DNA of 64,000 nt from assembly GCA_964462945.1 (NCBI GenBank), contig CAYWZW010000021.1:1-64000 (forward strand), written 5' to 3'. The notes beneath the pieces were generated by a model that saw only the letters and a list, made by a program, of their open reading frames with translations, did no database searches and was not told where the DNA came from. How positions within the stretch are numbered: the first letter of the stretch is position 1; each line of letters starts with the position of its first letter. Below are positions 41,295 to 51,071 of the stretch, in pieces. Made by a program: the position numbers and the translations under genes. The stretch is from GCA-020343675 sp964462945 (GTDB taxonomy: Bacteria; Planctomycetota; Phycisphaerae; Sedimentisphaerales; Anaerobacaceae).

Positions 41295-41431
41295 CCGGCA
41301 ACGATGATTTGGCGTCTGCCGGCGCACAGGCAAAGGGAAAAGCCTGACATAAGCAACCTCGGTTTTCCACCCATAATAGAGTGCCCCGACGCGCTTTTTT
41401 TGAAAATCTTGTTTGCAAATCTGAGCCGGCT

Positions 41432-41460
41432 TTGTTACAGAAGCTGCTTTTATGTATGAT
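41432..41460 (+). promoter_or_regulatory. Promoter of RseC-like/rnf operon
   Basis: TTGTTA (41432-41437), 17 nt, TATGAT (41455-41460). Transcript would start about 10 nt before the GTG at 41478 and probably covers the rnf genes. Confidence 0.5.
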
Positions 41461-41477
41461 AGTTGGTAGTGTAGATT

Positions 41478-41753
41478 GTGGACCGGCAAGAATTCTGTCA
41501 CACGTGCAACCAGAGACACGACTGCCAAAAGGCATACCAGCAATTGGGGAAGATGGAAGGTCCTTCGGTCGTTGTTAAGGTGATTTTGGCTTTCCTGCTG
41601 CCGCTGGTGGTTTTTGTTCTCTGCCTGGCGGTTCTTGAGAAGGTTCTTGCCGGAGCGATAAGCACCGAACACGTGCGGACAGCCGTGAGCTTTCTGCTGG
41701 CTTTATTGCCAACCTTTGCTTGCATGTTGATCGCAAGAGCCATAAGCAGATAA
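41478..41753 (+). CDS. SoxR-reducing system RseC-like protein
   Basis: A 91-residue protein with GTG start, CHTCNQRHDCQKAYQQLG cysteine-rich N-terminus and two membrane helices (about residues 33-52 and 65-85). RseC-like proteins belong to the SoxR-reducing system with Rsx/Rnf proteins. It directly precedes rnfC with a 35-bp gap, so it is likely part of the rnf operon. The Cys set could hold a cluster or zinc. Confidence 0.65.
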   Translation: MDRQEFCHTCNQRHDCQKAYQQLGKMEGPSVVVKVILAFLLPLVVFVLCLAVLEKVLAGAISTEHVRTAVSFLLALLPTFACMLIARAISR

Positions 41754-41788
41754 CCTAATTAAGATAGGTGGTTGCATCGTTTTAGCGT

Positions 41789-43162
41789 ATGAACGTTCGT
41801 GCAAAAGGTAGATTTTCATTTCCCGGTGGGGTACACCCCCCGGAAAAGAAGGGCTTGGCCTGTGAAAGCCCGATACAGCCCGGACCCGCCCCGGCGGAGG
41901 TTGCGGTGATGCTCAGCCAGCATCTCGGCGCCGTCTGCAAACCGCTGGTCAAAAAAGCAGATACCGTCCAGGCGGGGCAGAAAATCGGCGACCGCGACGC
42001 GTTTGTTTCGGCCCCCGTTCATTCGCCTATCGACGGCAAGGTAAAAGAAATCGCTTTACGATCCCACCCCGTGTTAGGCCGAAGCGCGGCAATCGTCATC
42101 GAGGTGCTGCCCAATAACCCCGCAAAGCGGTCATGTTTCAAGCTAAGCGGCGATTTCGACCAGAGCCGCTATTCGGCGGAGCAAATATGCCAGGCCGTCC
42201 GGGAGGCCGGGATCGTCGGGATGGGTGGGGCGGGGTTCCCGACGCGGGTGAAAATAGAGCCGGACCCGCAATTGCCCAAAGAAACGCTGATCATCAATGG
42301 TTGCGAGTGCGAGCCGTATATCACCTGCGATTATCGGATTATGCTCGAATGGACGAATCAGATTATCGCGGGCGTCAAGCTCGCCAGGAAGGCGTCCGGC
42401 TGCTCGCAAGTCTTTATCGCGATCGAAGATAACAAGCCGCAGGCGATAGAGGCGATGAGCGCAGCGCTGAGCCATTCCGGGAACGGCGACAACATCAGAG
42501 TTGTTCCCATGAAAACGAAGTATCCGCAGGGCGGCGAAAGACAGCTCATCAGGGCGATTCTGAGAAAGAACGTCCCCACCGGCGGCATTCCGCCGATGAT
42601 CGGCGCGGTCGTGCTGAACGTTGCCACCGTGGCGGCCATCGCCGAGGCGGTTGTTTCGGGTTCGCCGCTGACCCACAGGGTCGTAACCGTGACGGGAGAG
42701 GCCGTCGCACGGCCGGGCAACTACTATGTCCAGATCGGAACGTCGGTCGAAGACCTTGTTGAATTCTGCGGAGGTGTTACCAAACCGTCCGCCAAGGTCG
42801 TTCTCGGCGGCCCCATGATGGGAATCGCCATCGCGGATATGCAAACGCCTGTCACGAAAACCACGAACGCCGTCACCGTCCTGACGAAAGAACAAATCGG
42901 CAGGGCGAAATTCGCCAGACGCGTGACTGCCTGCATTCGCTGCGGCAGGTGCCTGCAGGTGTGCCCCGAGAATCTGATCCCGACGAAAATCGCCCACGCC
43001 GTGAAACACAATCTGCTGGACGTGGCGGAACGTAATTATATGAGCGCGTGCATCCAGTGCGGCTGCTGCAGTTACGTCTGCCCGGCCAACATCGAATTAA
43101 CGGGATATATCAAGACGGGCAAAATCTTTGTCGCCAGACAGAAAAAGAAGATGGCAGAGTAA
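41789..43162 (+). CDS. rnfC: Rnf complex subunit C (FeS, NADH-binding)
   Basis: A 457-residue peripheral subunit that accepts or donates electrons to NAD(H). It contains FSFPGGVHPP at the N-terminus, a Rossmann-like GMGGAGFPTRVKIEP (~145-160) and two C-terminal 4Fe-4S motifs CIRCGRCLQVCP and CIQCGCCSYVCP. Length is normal. First rnf gene in the order C-D-G-E-A-B. Confidence 0.92.
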   Translation: MNVRAKGRFSFPGGVHPPEKKGLACESPIQPGPAPAEVAVMLSQHLGAVCKPLVKKADTVQAGQKIGDRDAFVSAPVHSPIDGKVKEIALRSHPVLGRSAAIVIEVLPNNPAKRSCFKLSGDFDQSRYSAEQICQAVREAGIVGMGGAGFPTRVKIEPDPQLPKETLIINGCECEPYITCDYRIMLEWTNQIIAGVKLARKASGCSQVFIAIEDNKPQAIEAMSAALSHSGNGDNIRVVPMKTKYPQGGERQLIRAILRKNVPTGGIPPMIGAVVLNVATVAAIAEAVVSGSPLTHRVVTVTGEAVARPGNYYVQIGTSVEDLVEFCGGVTKPSAKVVLGGPMMGIAIADMQTPVTKTTNAVTVLTKEQIGRAKFARRVTACIRCGRCLQVCPENLIPTKIAHAVKHNLLDVAERNYMSACIQCGCCSYVCPANIELTGYIKTGKIFVARQKKKMAE

Positions 43163-43201
43163 TCAGTGAAGCGTACCTCGTGAGCAGGCCAGATACGCAC
43201 G

Positions 43202-44230
43202 ATGAGATACGGGAAAATGCTCAAAGATATAAGAGTTTCATGTTCGCCGCATATCAGTCAGCCTTTATCGACGCGCAGCGTCATGATCGACGTGATCATC
43301 GGTTTGGCCCCGGCGATGGCCGCCGCCGGCTATTATTTCTGCATCCATGCGGTCATTCTTATCGCCACCTGTGTCATCTCATGCGTGGCCGCCGAATGGC
43401 TCTGCAATCTGATTCGCAAAAAACCCAATTCGCTCGACGACTTCAGCGCCGTGGTGACCGGCATTATCCTTGCCTTGTCCCTTCCCCCGAAGCTGCCCGT
43501 TTGGACGGCGGTCGTCGGCGCTGTTTTTTCCATCGCCATCGGCAAGATGGTCTTCGGGGGGCTTGGCGCCAACATTTTCAACCCTGCCATGATCGGCCGG
43601 GCGTTTCTGACGGCGTCTTTTGGCGTGCTGATGACAAGCTGGACGGTGCCGGCCACGATCGACCCCGCAATGCCCGCGATTGCCCAGGAGAACACACTCA
43701 ACGCCAGAACTCAGGCAACGCCGTTGGCCTGGAGCAAGCTGGCCATCAGAAACAGATTGGGAGCCGACATCTATAGCGAGCAGCAATTTGAGGCGGCGTT
43801 TACGGGCGAGGTGGGCGGCTGTCTGGGTGAGACCAGTGCCATCGCGATCCTGATCGGCGGGCTGTATCTATTGATCCGGCGCACAATTGACTTCCACATC
43901 CCCTTGGCTGTTTTGGCTGCGGCTTTTGTGTTTGGGAGCATTGCCTATCTGGTCGATTCCTACGTCTATGTCCAGCCGCTCTTGCATTTGATCAGCGGCG
44001 GCATGCTGTTGTGCGCCTTCTTCATTGCGACCGACCCGGTGACCGCTCCGCTAACGCGCAGGGGAATGTGGCTTTTCGGCATTGGAGTCGGCACGATCAC
44101 GATGCTGATCAGGATCGTCGGAGAATATCCGGAAGGCGTGATGTTCTCTATCCTTCTGATGAACGCCGTAACGCCTCTAATCGACCGATTGTTCAAACGC
44201 ATACCGGCGGGAGGTAAACCGAGTGTTTAA
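43202..44230 (+). CDS. rnfD: Rnf complex subunit D
   Basis: A 342-residue membrane subunit with about ten helices. The flavinylation motif is visible as ARTQATPLAW (covalent FMN on Thr). It overlaps rnfG by 8 bp. The convergent apbE gene provides the flavin transferase that would modify RnfD and RnfG. Confidence 0.9.
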   Translation: MRYGKMLKDIRVSCSPHISQPLSTRSVMIDVIIGLAPAMAAAGYYFCIHAVILIATCVISCVAAEWLCNLIRKKPNSLDDFSAVVTGIILALSLPPKLPVWTAVVGAVFSIAIGKMVFGGLGANIFNPAMIGRAFLTASFGVLMTSWTVPATIDPAMPAIAQENTLNARTQATPLAWSKLAIRNRLGADIYSEQQFEAAFTGEVGGCLGETSAIAILIGGLYLLIRRTIDFHIPLAVLAAAFVFGSIAYLVDSYVYVQPLLHLISGGMLLCAFFIATDPVTAPLTRRGMWLFGIGVGTITMLIRIVGEYPEGVMFSILLMNAVTPLIDRLFKRIPAGGKPSV

Positions 44231-44846
44231 GATAAAGCATTTTATAGAGCAAAGCTGGCTGCTGATCGTCGCCTCGTTCTTTTTCGGGTTGCTGATTGCG
44301 GTGACCGACGCCGGCTTGTCGCCGAAGATAGAGCAAAACAAGATCAACAAGCGCAACCGCCTGATCGGTGGGCTCCTGCCCGAAGCGAAGAACTTCATTG
44401 CGCTGGACGCGCCGATAGAAATCGAATCGGCCCAGGGCAGAAAAGAAAAAGTCGAGGTTTATAAGGCGATGTCCGCGGCGGATGAATGTGTCGGGTGGAG
44501 CTTCAACGCCAGTGGGTCGGGCTTTGCGGATAAGATTGAGTTAGTGGTGGCTGTCGATGCGAAATTTGAGAAGATCGCCGGTTTCGACGTCCTCTCGAGC
44601 AGTGAGACTCCCGGCTTCGGCGACCAGATAAAATACGATTACTATCGAAACCAGTTTAAAGGGGCACCCGCTGAGCAGCTCAAGCTTGTAAGTATCGGCG
44701 AACCCAAGAAAATCGATTCGCAAATTGTTGGGATAACCGGCGCTACGGTAAGCAGCGGGGCGGTGGTCGATATACTCAATATCTTCTTGGGCGGCATCAA
44801 GGCTCAGATGAAAGAAAAAGGATTGATAGGCAATGGCAAAGAATGA
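44223..44846 (+). CDS. rnfG: Rnf complex subunit G
   Basis: A 207-residue protein with one N-terminal membrane helix (residues ~12-32) and a periplasmic FMN-binding domain. GITGATVSSGAVVDI carries the SGAT-type flavinylation motif. GTG start with GGAGGTAAACC upstream inside rnfD. Confidence 0.9.
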   Translation: MFKIKHFIEQSWLLIVASFFFGLLIAVTDAGLSPKIEQNKINKRNRLIGGLLPEAKNFIALDAPIEIESAQGRKEKVEVYKAMSAADECVGWSFNASGSGFADKIELVVAVDAKFEKIAGFDVLSSSETPGFGDQIKYDYYRNQFKGAPAEQLKLVSIGEPKKIDSQIVGITGATVSSGAVVDILNIFLGGIKAQMKEKGLIGNGKE

Positions 44847-45456
44847 CCGGGGACAGCCTGGCGTGTACAGGCGGGCTCTTCTGACGGGGCTGTGGCGGGA
44901 AAATCCCACTTTCCGCCTGCTGATTGGAATGTGTCCGCCTCTTGCGGTGACTACGGCCGTAAAGCCTGCCCTGACGATGGGGCTGAGTGTTATCTTTGTC
45001 CTGGTCTGCAGCAACTTGGTCGTCAGTCTTATGCGTAATCTGCTTAAGCCGCACCTTCGGATTATCATGTTCACGCTCACCATCGCCACCTTCGTGACTA
45101 TTTGCGACTTGTACCTCAAGGCATTTCAGCCGGACATGAGTGAGATTCTCGGTGCTTACGTGCCGCTCATCATCGTGAACTGCCTGATCATCTTTCGAGC
45201 GGAGGCGTGCGCGAGCAAGTCCGGCCTTGTCGTCAGCCTGCTCGATGCTATCGGAATGGGCTCAGGATTTACGATCGCTTTGTGCATTCTTGCCGGCATC
45301 CGCGAGCTGCTGGCCACGGGGCGGGTCTTCGATTTCCAGGTGATGCCGACGGGCTTTGTCCCCTGGCTGGCCATGCAGATGCCGGTCGGCGCCTTCGTGA
45401 CGTTAGGCTTGCTGCTTGGCTTGGCCAATATCGTGACAGGAAAGGAGCCGGACTAA
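44833..45456 (+). CDS. rnfE: Rnf complex subunit E
   Basis: A 207-residue membrane protein with six helices. Cys residues in LIGMCPPLAVTT and IIVNCLIIFRAEACA match conserved positions thought to ligate a shared Fe-S cluster with RnfA. Overlaps rnfG by 14 bp. Confidence 0.9.
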   Translation: MAKNDRGQPGVYRRALLTGLWRENPTFRLLIGMCPPLAVTTAVKPALTMGLSVIFVLVCSNLVVSLMRNLLKPHLRIIMFTLTIATFVTICDLYLKAFQPDMSEILGAYVPLIIVNCLIIFRAEACASKSGLVVSLLDAIGMGSGFTIALCILAGIRELLATGRVFDFQVMPTGFVPWLAMQMPVGAFVTLGLLLGLANIVTGKEPD

Positions 45457-45457
45457 G

Positions 45458-46051
45458 ATGGATAGATTCTCTGTCTTGACTATGGGTTTTCTGTCAATGG
45501 TGCTGGTGAACAATTTCGTCTTCACCAAATTCCTCGGGACCTGCCCTTACCTGGGCGTCTCCGGCAGAATCGATAGCGCCTTCGGCATGGGGCTGGCGGT
45601 CACCTTCGTGACCGCACTGAGCGGTGCGCTGACCTGGCTGGTGGACTATTATGTCCTCACGCCGCTGGGTCTGGAGATAACGCGGTACATCTGCTACATC
45701 GTGGTAATAGCCGGCGCCGTGCAATTAGTGGAGCTGTACGTACGGAAGTTCTTCCCGTCCCTTTACGATGCTTTCGGGATTTACCTGCCTCTGATTTCCA
45801 CAAACTGCGTCATCCTGGGTATATGTCTGTTCCTGGACATCTGGGGTACGAACAGCCTGCTGGAAGTAGTGGTTCTGAGCAGCGGAGTGGGTATCGGCTT
45901 TACCGTCGCGATTTGCATCATGGCCGGTATTCGCGAAAACCTCAATTTGGCCGACGTGCCGGCCTGCCTCAGAGGCGCCCCGATTACACTGATTACCGCC
46001 GGGCTGCTTACTCTGGCCTTCATGGGTTTTGCAGGAATGATAAGAAGATAA
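45458..46051 (+). CDS. rnfA: Rnf complex subunit A
   Basis: A 197-residue membrane protein with six helices, e.g. LVNNFVFTKFLGTCPYLGVS and PLISTNCVILGICLF with the conserved Cys pair. AAAGGAGCC precedes the ATG. Confidence 0.92.
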   Translation: MDRFSVLTMGFLSMVLVNNFVFTKFLGTCPYLGVSGRIDSAFGMGLAVTFVTALSGALTWLVDYYVLTPLGLEITRYICYIVVIAGAVQLVELYVRKFFPSLYDAFGIYLPLISTNCVILGICLFLDIWGTNSLLEVVVLSSGVGIGFTVAICIMAGIRENLNLADVPACLRGAPITLITAGLLTLAFMGFAGMIRR

Positions 46052-46162
46052 GGAAATGCAGAACTCAAAAATCAAAACGTAAAGTGACAGGGAACAAGAA
46101 GCGATTTTGTATTTTGGCATGTAATGTTGATGTTTGACCCTTGATCTTTGGTTTGGCATAGG

Positions 46163-47047
46163 ATGGTTTTAGCAGATATTTATCAATTATGGCAGAGTGC
46201 GTGGCCAGCCGGTCTTACGATGCTTGGCTTGGGCGGCGCCTTTGCCGTGGCGCTTTTGATCGCCAGCGAGAAGCTCAAGGTTGAGGTTGACCCGAAGGTC
46301 GAGCAGATTCACAAGGCGTTGCCGAATCTGGATTGCGGAGCCTGCGGTTTTGCCGGTTGTACCCGGTATGCCAAAGCTCTGTTGGGCGACGCCGAACTGC
46401 TAGGCAAATGCGCACCGGGCGGACCGGAAACCTCGGCGAAAATCGCGGATATATTGAATCTGCAGGTCAGCGACTCGGGGCCGCAGAAAAGGCCGATTGT
46501 GCACTGCCGTGCCCACGCGGACGACAAAACCGTATATGTAAAATACCAGGGCATAGAAAGCTGCACCGCTGCAAACGCATTAGCGAACGTGCAGGCCTGC
46601 GCGTTCGGCTGCCTCGGCTTCGGCGACTGCACGAGGGCCTGCAAGTTCGATGCCCTGCACATTGTGGACGGCCTGTCCACCGTTGACTACAGCAAATGCA
46701 CGGGCTGCACCGCCTGCTCGAAGACGTGCCCCCGCGGTTTGATCGAGATGGTGCCCTTCCGTTTTGAGAGCATGATGACGGTCGCGTGCAGGAGCAAAGA
46801 GACCGGCAAGAGCACACGCGTTTTCTGCAAAGTCGGCTGTATCGGCTGCGGCATCTGTGCAAAACAGAGCGATGTCTTCACCGTTGAGGACAATTTGGCT
46901 CGATTAAGTTATGAAAAGTATCAGCCCGGCGAGCAGACCGAGGCCGCATACAATAAATGCCCGACCGGCGTAATCGTTTACCGCGGCAAATCCGCACCCT
47001 CACCCCGCCAGCCCGGCGAGAAAACCGCCGCTGCAATGAAGGCATAA
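46163..47047 (+). CDS. rnfB: Rnf complex subunit B (ferredoxin-like)
   Basis: A 294-residue protein with an N-terminal membrane helix, a CGACGFAGCTRYA cluster segment and several 4Fe-4S motifs (CTGCTACSKTCP and GCIGCGICAK). It is the electron input from ferredoxin. Last in the operon, ending 110 bp after rnfA. The start at 46163 is chosen over 46148. Confidence 0.9.
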   Translation: MVLADIYQLWQSAWPAGLTMLGLGGAFAVALLIASEKLKVEVDPKVEQIHKALPNLDCGACGFAGCTRYAKALLGDAELLGKCAPGGPETSAKIADILNLQVSDSGPQKRPIVHCRAHADDKTVYVKYQGIESCTAANALANVQACAFGCLGFGDCTRACKFDALHIVDGLSTVDYSKCTGCTACSKTCPRGLIEMVPFRFESMMTVACRSKETGKSTRVFCKVGCIGCGICAKQSDVFTVEDNLARLSYEKYQPGEQTEAAYNKCPTGVIVYRGKSAPSPRQPGEKTAAAMKA

Positions 47048-47292
47048 TCCGAACAATTCGGCCAGCAGTTTTACAGTCATCCGAGCAACGGCTCGGCCTT
47101 CGGGATACGCAGTCTGCCAGTTTCCCAGCATATCATTCAGGCAAACGCGATAGTCCAGTTTCATGTATAAACAACCTTGTTCAATATCACGTCCTTAAAT
47201 TTGGGGTCGGATCGCCTTCAGTGAAACTAAATCAATTCCAACCCCTGTCCGCTCGTATATACATCTTTCCAACGCCACAAAATCGAGCAAGT

Positions 47293-48345
47293 CTATTCTC
47301 TTTGTTCTATATATTTTTCAGCGCCGGGGGTTCTTATGATCTCGCGTTTTGGGCCGGAGGTGATCAAGATCGCCTCGCAGTTCGGCAGCTTCTCGATCAG
47401 AGCGAGGCCCATATCCATCCCCATGACGCTGACCGCGGTTGACAAAGCGTCAGCGTCGGTGGCGTTGTCCGTGATTATGGTCACGCTGGATAGGCCCTCT
47501 GCGCTCGTGCCGGTGTGCGGGTCCAAAATATGGCTGTATCGCTTGCCTGCAATGAGCGCAAACTGCTGATAGTCGCCGCTTGTGGCTATCGACGCATCGG
47601 CTACTTTCAGCGTCAACAAAAGCCCACCTGCGCCGATGCCCTCTAAAGCCGAGTTTGGGTCCTGCACGCCGATGAGCCAGTGGTCTCTGCCTCTGGGCGG
47701 CGTGCCGAAGCATCTGATGTTGCCGCCGATATCGACCATCGCCCCGAGTACGCCGCAGCGCTGCGCCGCCTCAATCGCCTTGTCAACGGCGTAGCCCTTG
47801 GCAATCGCGCCCAGGTCCAGCCGCATACCCTTGACGGAGAAACGTACGGTTCTGTTTTGGTCATCAAGCTCGAGCTTTTCAAAACCCACCTTCGTCTTGG
47901 CTTGAGCGATTTGCTCTTCGGCGGGGGCGGCTCCCGTCTTTTTCGCCGTACGGAACAAATCGACCAAAGGCCCAACGGTCACATCGAACGCGCCGCCGGT
48001 CAGCTTGCTGAATTCGACGCTTCTTCGCAGAACCTCGAATGTCGATTCGCCGACCTGGACCGGGTGTTCGGCCGCCTCTGCGTTGGCCCGACCGATTTCC
48101 GAATCGCTTTTGAAATCGCTCATCAGCTCGTCAACGCAGCGGATCTCGGCCAGAGCGGCCTGGATACATTTTTGGGCCGTGCCTGAATCCTTTGCAACGG
48201 CTACGACGCGGGCGAACGTCCCCATCACCAGGTGATAGCCGCTATCGACATCCACCTGGCCCCTGCCGGCGGAAGAAAAATACGACACAGCAACCAAAGA
48301 AAGGCAGACGAATACGGCCAAAGCCAGGCCGATTTTTTTCTTCAT
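47293..48345 (-). CDS. apbE: FAD:protein FMN transferase
   Basis: A 350-residue exported ApbE with a signal/anchor segment (residues 1-24). Motifs: MGTFARVVAVA (~40), TGGAFDVTVGPL (~120), LDLGAIAKGYAVDKA (~175), and HILDPHTG (~270). It transfers FMN to Thr residues of RnfD and RnfG, matching the adjacent rnf operon. The GGAAAGG site fixes the start at 48345. It is convergent with rnfB. Confidence 0.93.
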   Translation of the reverse strand: MKKKIGLALAVFVCLSLVAVSYFSSAGRGQVDVDSGYHLVMGTFARVVAVAKDSGTAQKCIQAALAEIRCVDELMSDFKSDSEIGRANAEAAEHPVQVGESTFEVLRRSVEFSKLTGGAFDVTVGPLVDLFRTAKKTGAAPAEEQIAQAKTKVGFEKLELDDQNRTVRFSVKGMRLDLGAIAKGYAVDKAIEAAQRCGVLGAMVDIGGNIRCFGTPPRGRDHWLIGVQDPNSALEGIGAGGLLLTLKVADASIATSGDYQQFALIAGKRYSHILDPHTGTSAEGLSSVTIITDNATDADALSTAVSVMGMDMGLALIEKLPNCEAILITSGPKREIIRTPGAEKYIEQRE

Positions 48346-48434
48346 GCCAAAACCTTTCCGAAAAGACGATTTGATAACTGATAATCGGGTGCGAATCAAT
48401 GGAAAATGCTCCGGAATCCGTCTATAATGCCGGC

Positions 48435-50180
48435 ATGGCCAAAAAGCAAGTGACGATATTAGCCGAGCGGATCGAGCGGGAGTTCTTGCCCTTTGTCCGC
48501 AGGCCCGGCAGGTACATCGGCGGAGAGATAAACCAGGTCAAAAAGGACCTGGCGCAATGCGAGCTGACCGTTGCGTTGTGCTTTCCCGACGTTTACGAAG
48601 TGGCCATGTCTCACACGGGGCTGGCCATTATCTACGATTGCCTAAACCGGATCGACGGGGTCGCTGCCGAGCGCGTCTTTGCACCCTGGCTCGACGCCGA
48701 GAAAGTACTTCGTGAAAAGAATATTCCCTCATTCAGCCTGGAGTCTAAGGCGTCGCTGAGGAGCTTTGACATCGTGGGCTTTAGTCTGACCAACGAGCTT
48801 TGCTATACCAACGTGCTGAACATGCTCGACCTGGGCGGCACGAAAGTCCGCAGCAGCGACAGAGGCGAGGACGACCCATTGATCATTGCCGGCGGGGGGA
48901 TGGCCAACTGTTGCGAGCCTGTGGCGCAGTTCATCGACGTATTCGTGTTAGGCGAGGGCGAGGAATCCGTCGTCGAGCTTGCACAATTGATTAAAGACCA
49001 AAAGAAAGCCGGCGCGCCAAAAAAGGAGACTCTTTCTCTTATCGCAGAGAAATTCGACTGGGCGTATGTCCCTTCGTCTTGCAGGGGCGAGAAGTTGAAA
49101 AACGCCGTTGTTCAGGATTTTGAGAATGCCCCCGTACCGCTTCGGCCGGTTGTCCCCTTCGTTCAGGCCGTGCACGAGCGGGTCAGTGTGGAAATCATGC
49201 GAGGCTGTCCGGGCCGATGCCGCTTCTGCCAGGCGAGCTTCTGCCGAAGGCCCATTCGCTATCGCAGCGTCCAGAAGATCATTGACATCGCCAAAACGTG
49301 TTACCATTCGACGGGTTTCGACACGGTCAGCCTGTTGAGCTTATCGAGCGCCGATTATCCGAATCTGGACGAACTGGTCGCCGGTCTGCACGGCTATTTC
49401 CGCGACAAGCACGTCGGCCTGTCGCTGCCGAGCCTCCGTGTGGATAAGCAGTTGAAGCTACTGCCGGAGGTGCTGACCTCCGTGAGAAAGGGCGGGCTGA
49501 CCATCGCCGTCGAAGCGGCCAGCGAAAAGCTGCGACGGATCGTCAACAAGCCTCTGAAAGACGAGGACTTATTCGCGGCGGTCGAGGCGGCGTACCGGGC
49601 CGGCTGGCAAAAAGTGAAGCTGTACTTTATGGTCGGCCTGCCCGGCGAGACGCTGGAGGATGTCAAACGCATCGTGCAGCTTTCGTTTGAATTGGCCAGA
49701 CTGCGAAAGGCAGTGGACGGCAGAACGGGCCAGATCAACATTACCGTAAGCTGGTTCGTTCCCAAGCCGCACACGCCGTTCGGGTGGCTCGGCCAGAAGC
49801 CCAAGTCCTATTTCGAGCAGGCCAGGGGCTTGATCCTCGATGAGAAGAAAAAACTGCAGGCGAAGTTCCTGCAATTCAAGTTCCACGACATAAACCGCAG
49901 CGTCCTGGAGTCGGCCATCGGCCGGGGCGACGGACGCCTGTGCGACGTGATCGAGGCTGCCTGGCGGAGCGGCGCAAAATTCGATTTGTGGGACGAGTGT
50001 TTCGACTACGAGCTTTGGCTTGGAGCCTTTCAGAAGTTCGGCATCGACGTCGAAGCGGCAGCCCAGAAGCAATTCGACCCCACCGACACCCTCCCCTGGG
50101 ACCACTTAGCCGGCCCCGACAAAAAATACCTCCTCGGCCACCTTGAAGAAGCGAACGAGGATGTATCTCGTATCCCGTGA
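48435..50180 (+). CDS. Radical SAM protein (TIGR03960-like)
   Basis: A 581-residue protein: N-terminal B12-binding-like part, then the radical SAM motif RGCPGRCRFCQASFC (C-x3-C-x2-C) at about residues 255-269, and GLPGETLEDVKRIVQL further on. It matches the TIGR03960 family, usually paired with TIGR03936 in tRNA/16S-related metabolism; the exact reaction is not established. The start is at the ATG at 48435, since TATAAT (48423-48428) ends 6 nt before it: a likely leaderless message. Confidence 0.8.
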   Translation: MAKKQVTILAERIEREFLPFVRRPGRYIGGEINQVKKDLAQCELTVALCFPDVYEVAMSHTGLAIIYDCLNRIDGVAAERVFAPWLDAEKVLREKNIPSFSLESKASLRSFDIVGFSLTNELCYTNVLNMLDLGGTKVRSSDRGEDDPLIIAGGGMANCCEPVAQFIDVFVLGEGEESVVELAQLIKDQKKAGAPKKETLSLIAEKFDWAYVPSSCRGEKLKNAVVQDFENAPVPLRPVVPFVQAVHERVSVEIMRGCPGRCRFCQASFCRRPIRYRSVQKIIDIAKTCYHSTGFDTVSLLSLSSADYPNLDELVAGLHGYFRDKHVGLSLPSLRVDKQLKLLPEVLTSVRKGGLTIAVEAASEKLRRIVNKPLKDEDLFAAVEAAYRAGWQKVKLYFMVGLPGETLEDVKRIVQLSFELARLRKAVDGRTGQINITVSWFVPKPHTPFGWLGQKPKSYFEQARGLILDEKKKLQAKFLQFKFHDINRSVLESAIGRGDGRLCDVIEAAWRSGAKFDLWDECFDYELWLGAFQKFGIDVEAAAQKQFDPTDTLPWDHLAGPDKKYLLGHLEEANEDVSRIP

Positions 50181-50338
50181 AGCGTATCTCGTCTTTTGTT
50201 GAGTCCCCGCCTCCGTCTCGCGCTACGGCCGACTACTCTCCATCGAAATCCAAAGTTTTCATTTGAAGATCGGCCGTTTCACGCGTATATTCCTTAGAGC
50301 GGCTGTACCCTGACTTTTTAGGACCGAAGAGCAAATGT

Positions 50339-51046
50339 ATGGCATCCAAAGCCACGAGCGGCGTGCAGAGCATGTTTGCGGAGGTGCCGGCGACGTATGA
50401 ATTGGTGAACCATGTCTTGACGCTGGGACTTGATATTCTCTGGCGGAGGCGTGCGGCGCGGATTGCCGCCGGGGGAGGCGGCGCACAGTGGGCGGATATG
50501 TGCACCGGCACCGGCGAGACGGCGGTCTATCTGAGCCGGCTGGCGCCGGAAGGGACGAAGATTTACGGGGTCGATTTCTGCGACGCCATGATGGAAAAGG
50601 CGAGTAAGAAGCGGCAGGCCACAGGCATCACCTTCGTCGCCGCCGATATCAAGGCGCTGCCATTTGACGACGGCAGCTTCGATCTGATTACCATGTCGTT
50701 CGCCACGCGCAATATCAACCTGAGCAGAGACATCTTAGTCCAGAGCTTTGCCGAGTATTACCGGGTCCTGAAGCCGGGCGGGCGCTTCGTGAATCTGGAG
50801 ACCAGCCGGCCGCCGTTTGCACTCATCAGGAAATGTTTCGACCTGTACGTGAAGCTCTTTGTCGAGCAGATAGGGAGCCGAATTTCCGGGGCCAGGACGG
50901 CGTATGCCTACCTGGCCGCGACGATCCCTCGCTTTTACGCGGCGGAGGAATTGGCTGCGATTATGCGCGAGGCCGGTTTTGAAGAAGTTACCTTCCAGCG
51001 CCTTCTGTTCGGAGCCGCCGCAATTCATCAGGCAATAAAACGATGA
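50339..51046 (+). CDS. ubiE: UbiE/MenG-type methyltransferase
   Basis: A 235-residue class I SAM methyltransferase. ADMCTGTGETAVYLS (motif I), DFCDAMMEKA, ADIKALPFDDGSFDLITMSFATRN and RVLKPGGRFVNLE are as in UbiE/MenG enzymes that methylate demethylmenaquinone/ubiquinone precursors. Likely menaquinone synthesis for the anaerobic chain. Confidence 0.88.
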   Translation: MASKATSGVQSMFAEVPATYELVNHVLTLGLDILWRRRAARIAAGGGGAQWADMCTGTGETAVYLSRLAPEGTKIYGVDFCDAMMEKASKKRQATGITFVAADIKALPFDDGSFDLITMSFATRNINLSRDILVQSFAEYYRVLKPGGRFVNLETSRPPFALIRKCFDLYVKLFVEQIGSRISGARTAYAYLAATIPRFYAAEELAAIMREAGFEEVTFQRLLFGAAAIHQAIKR

Positions 51047-51071
51047 AGTACGCTGCCGCCGGATACAGGAA

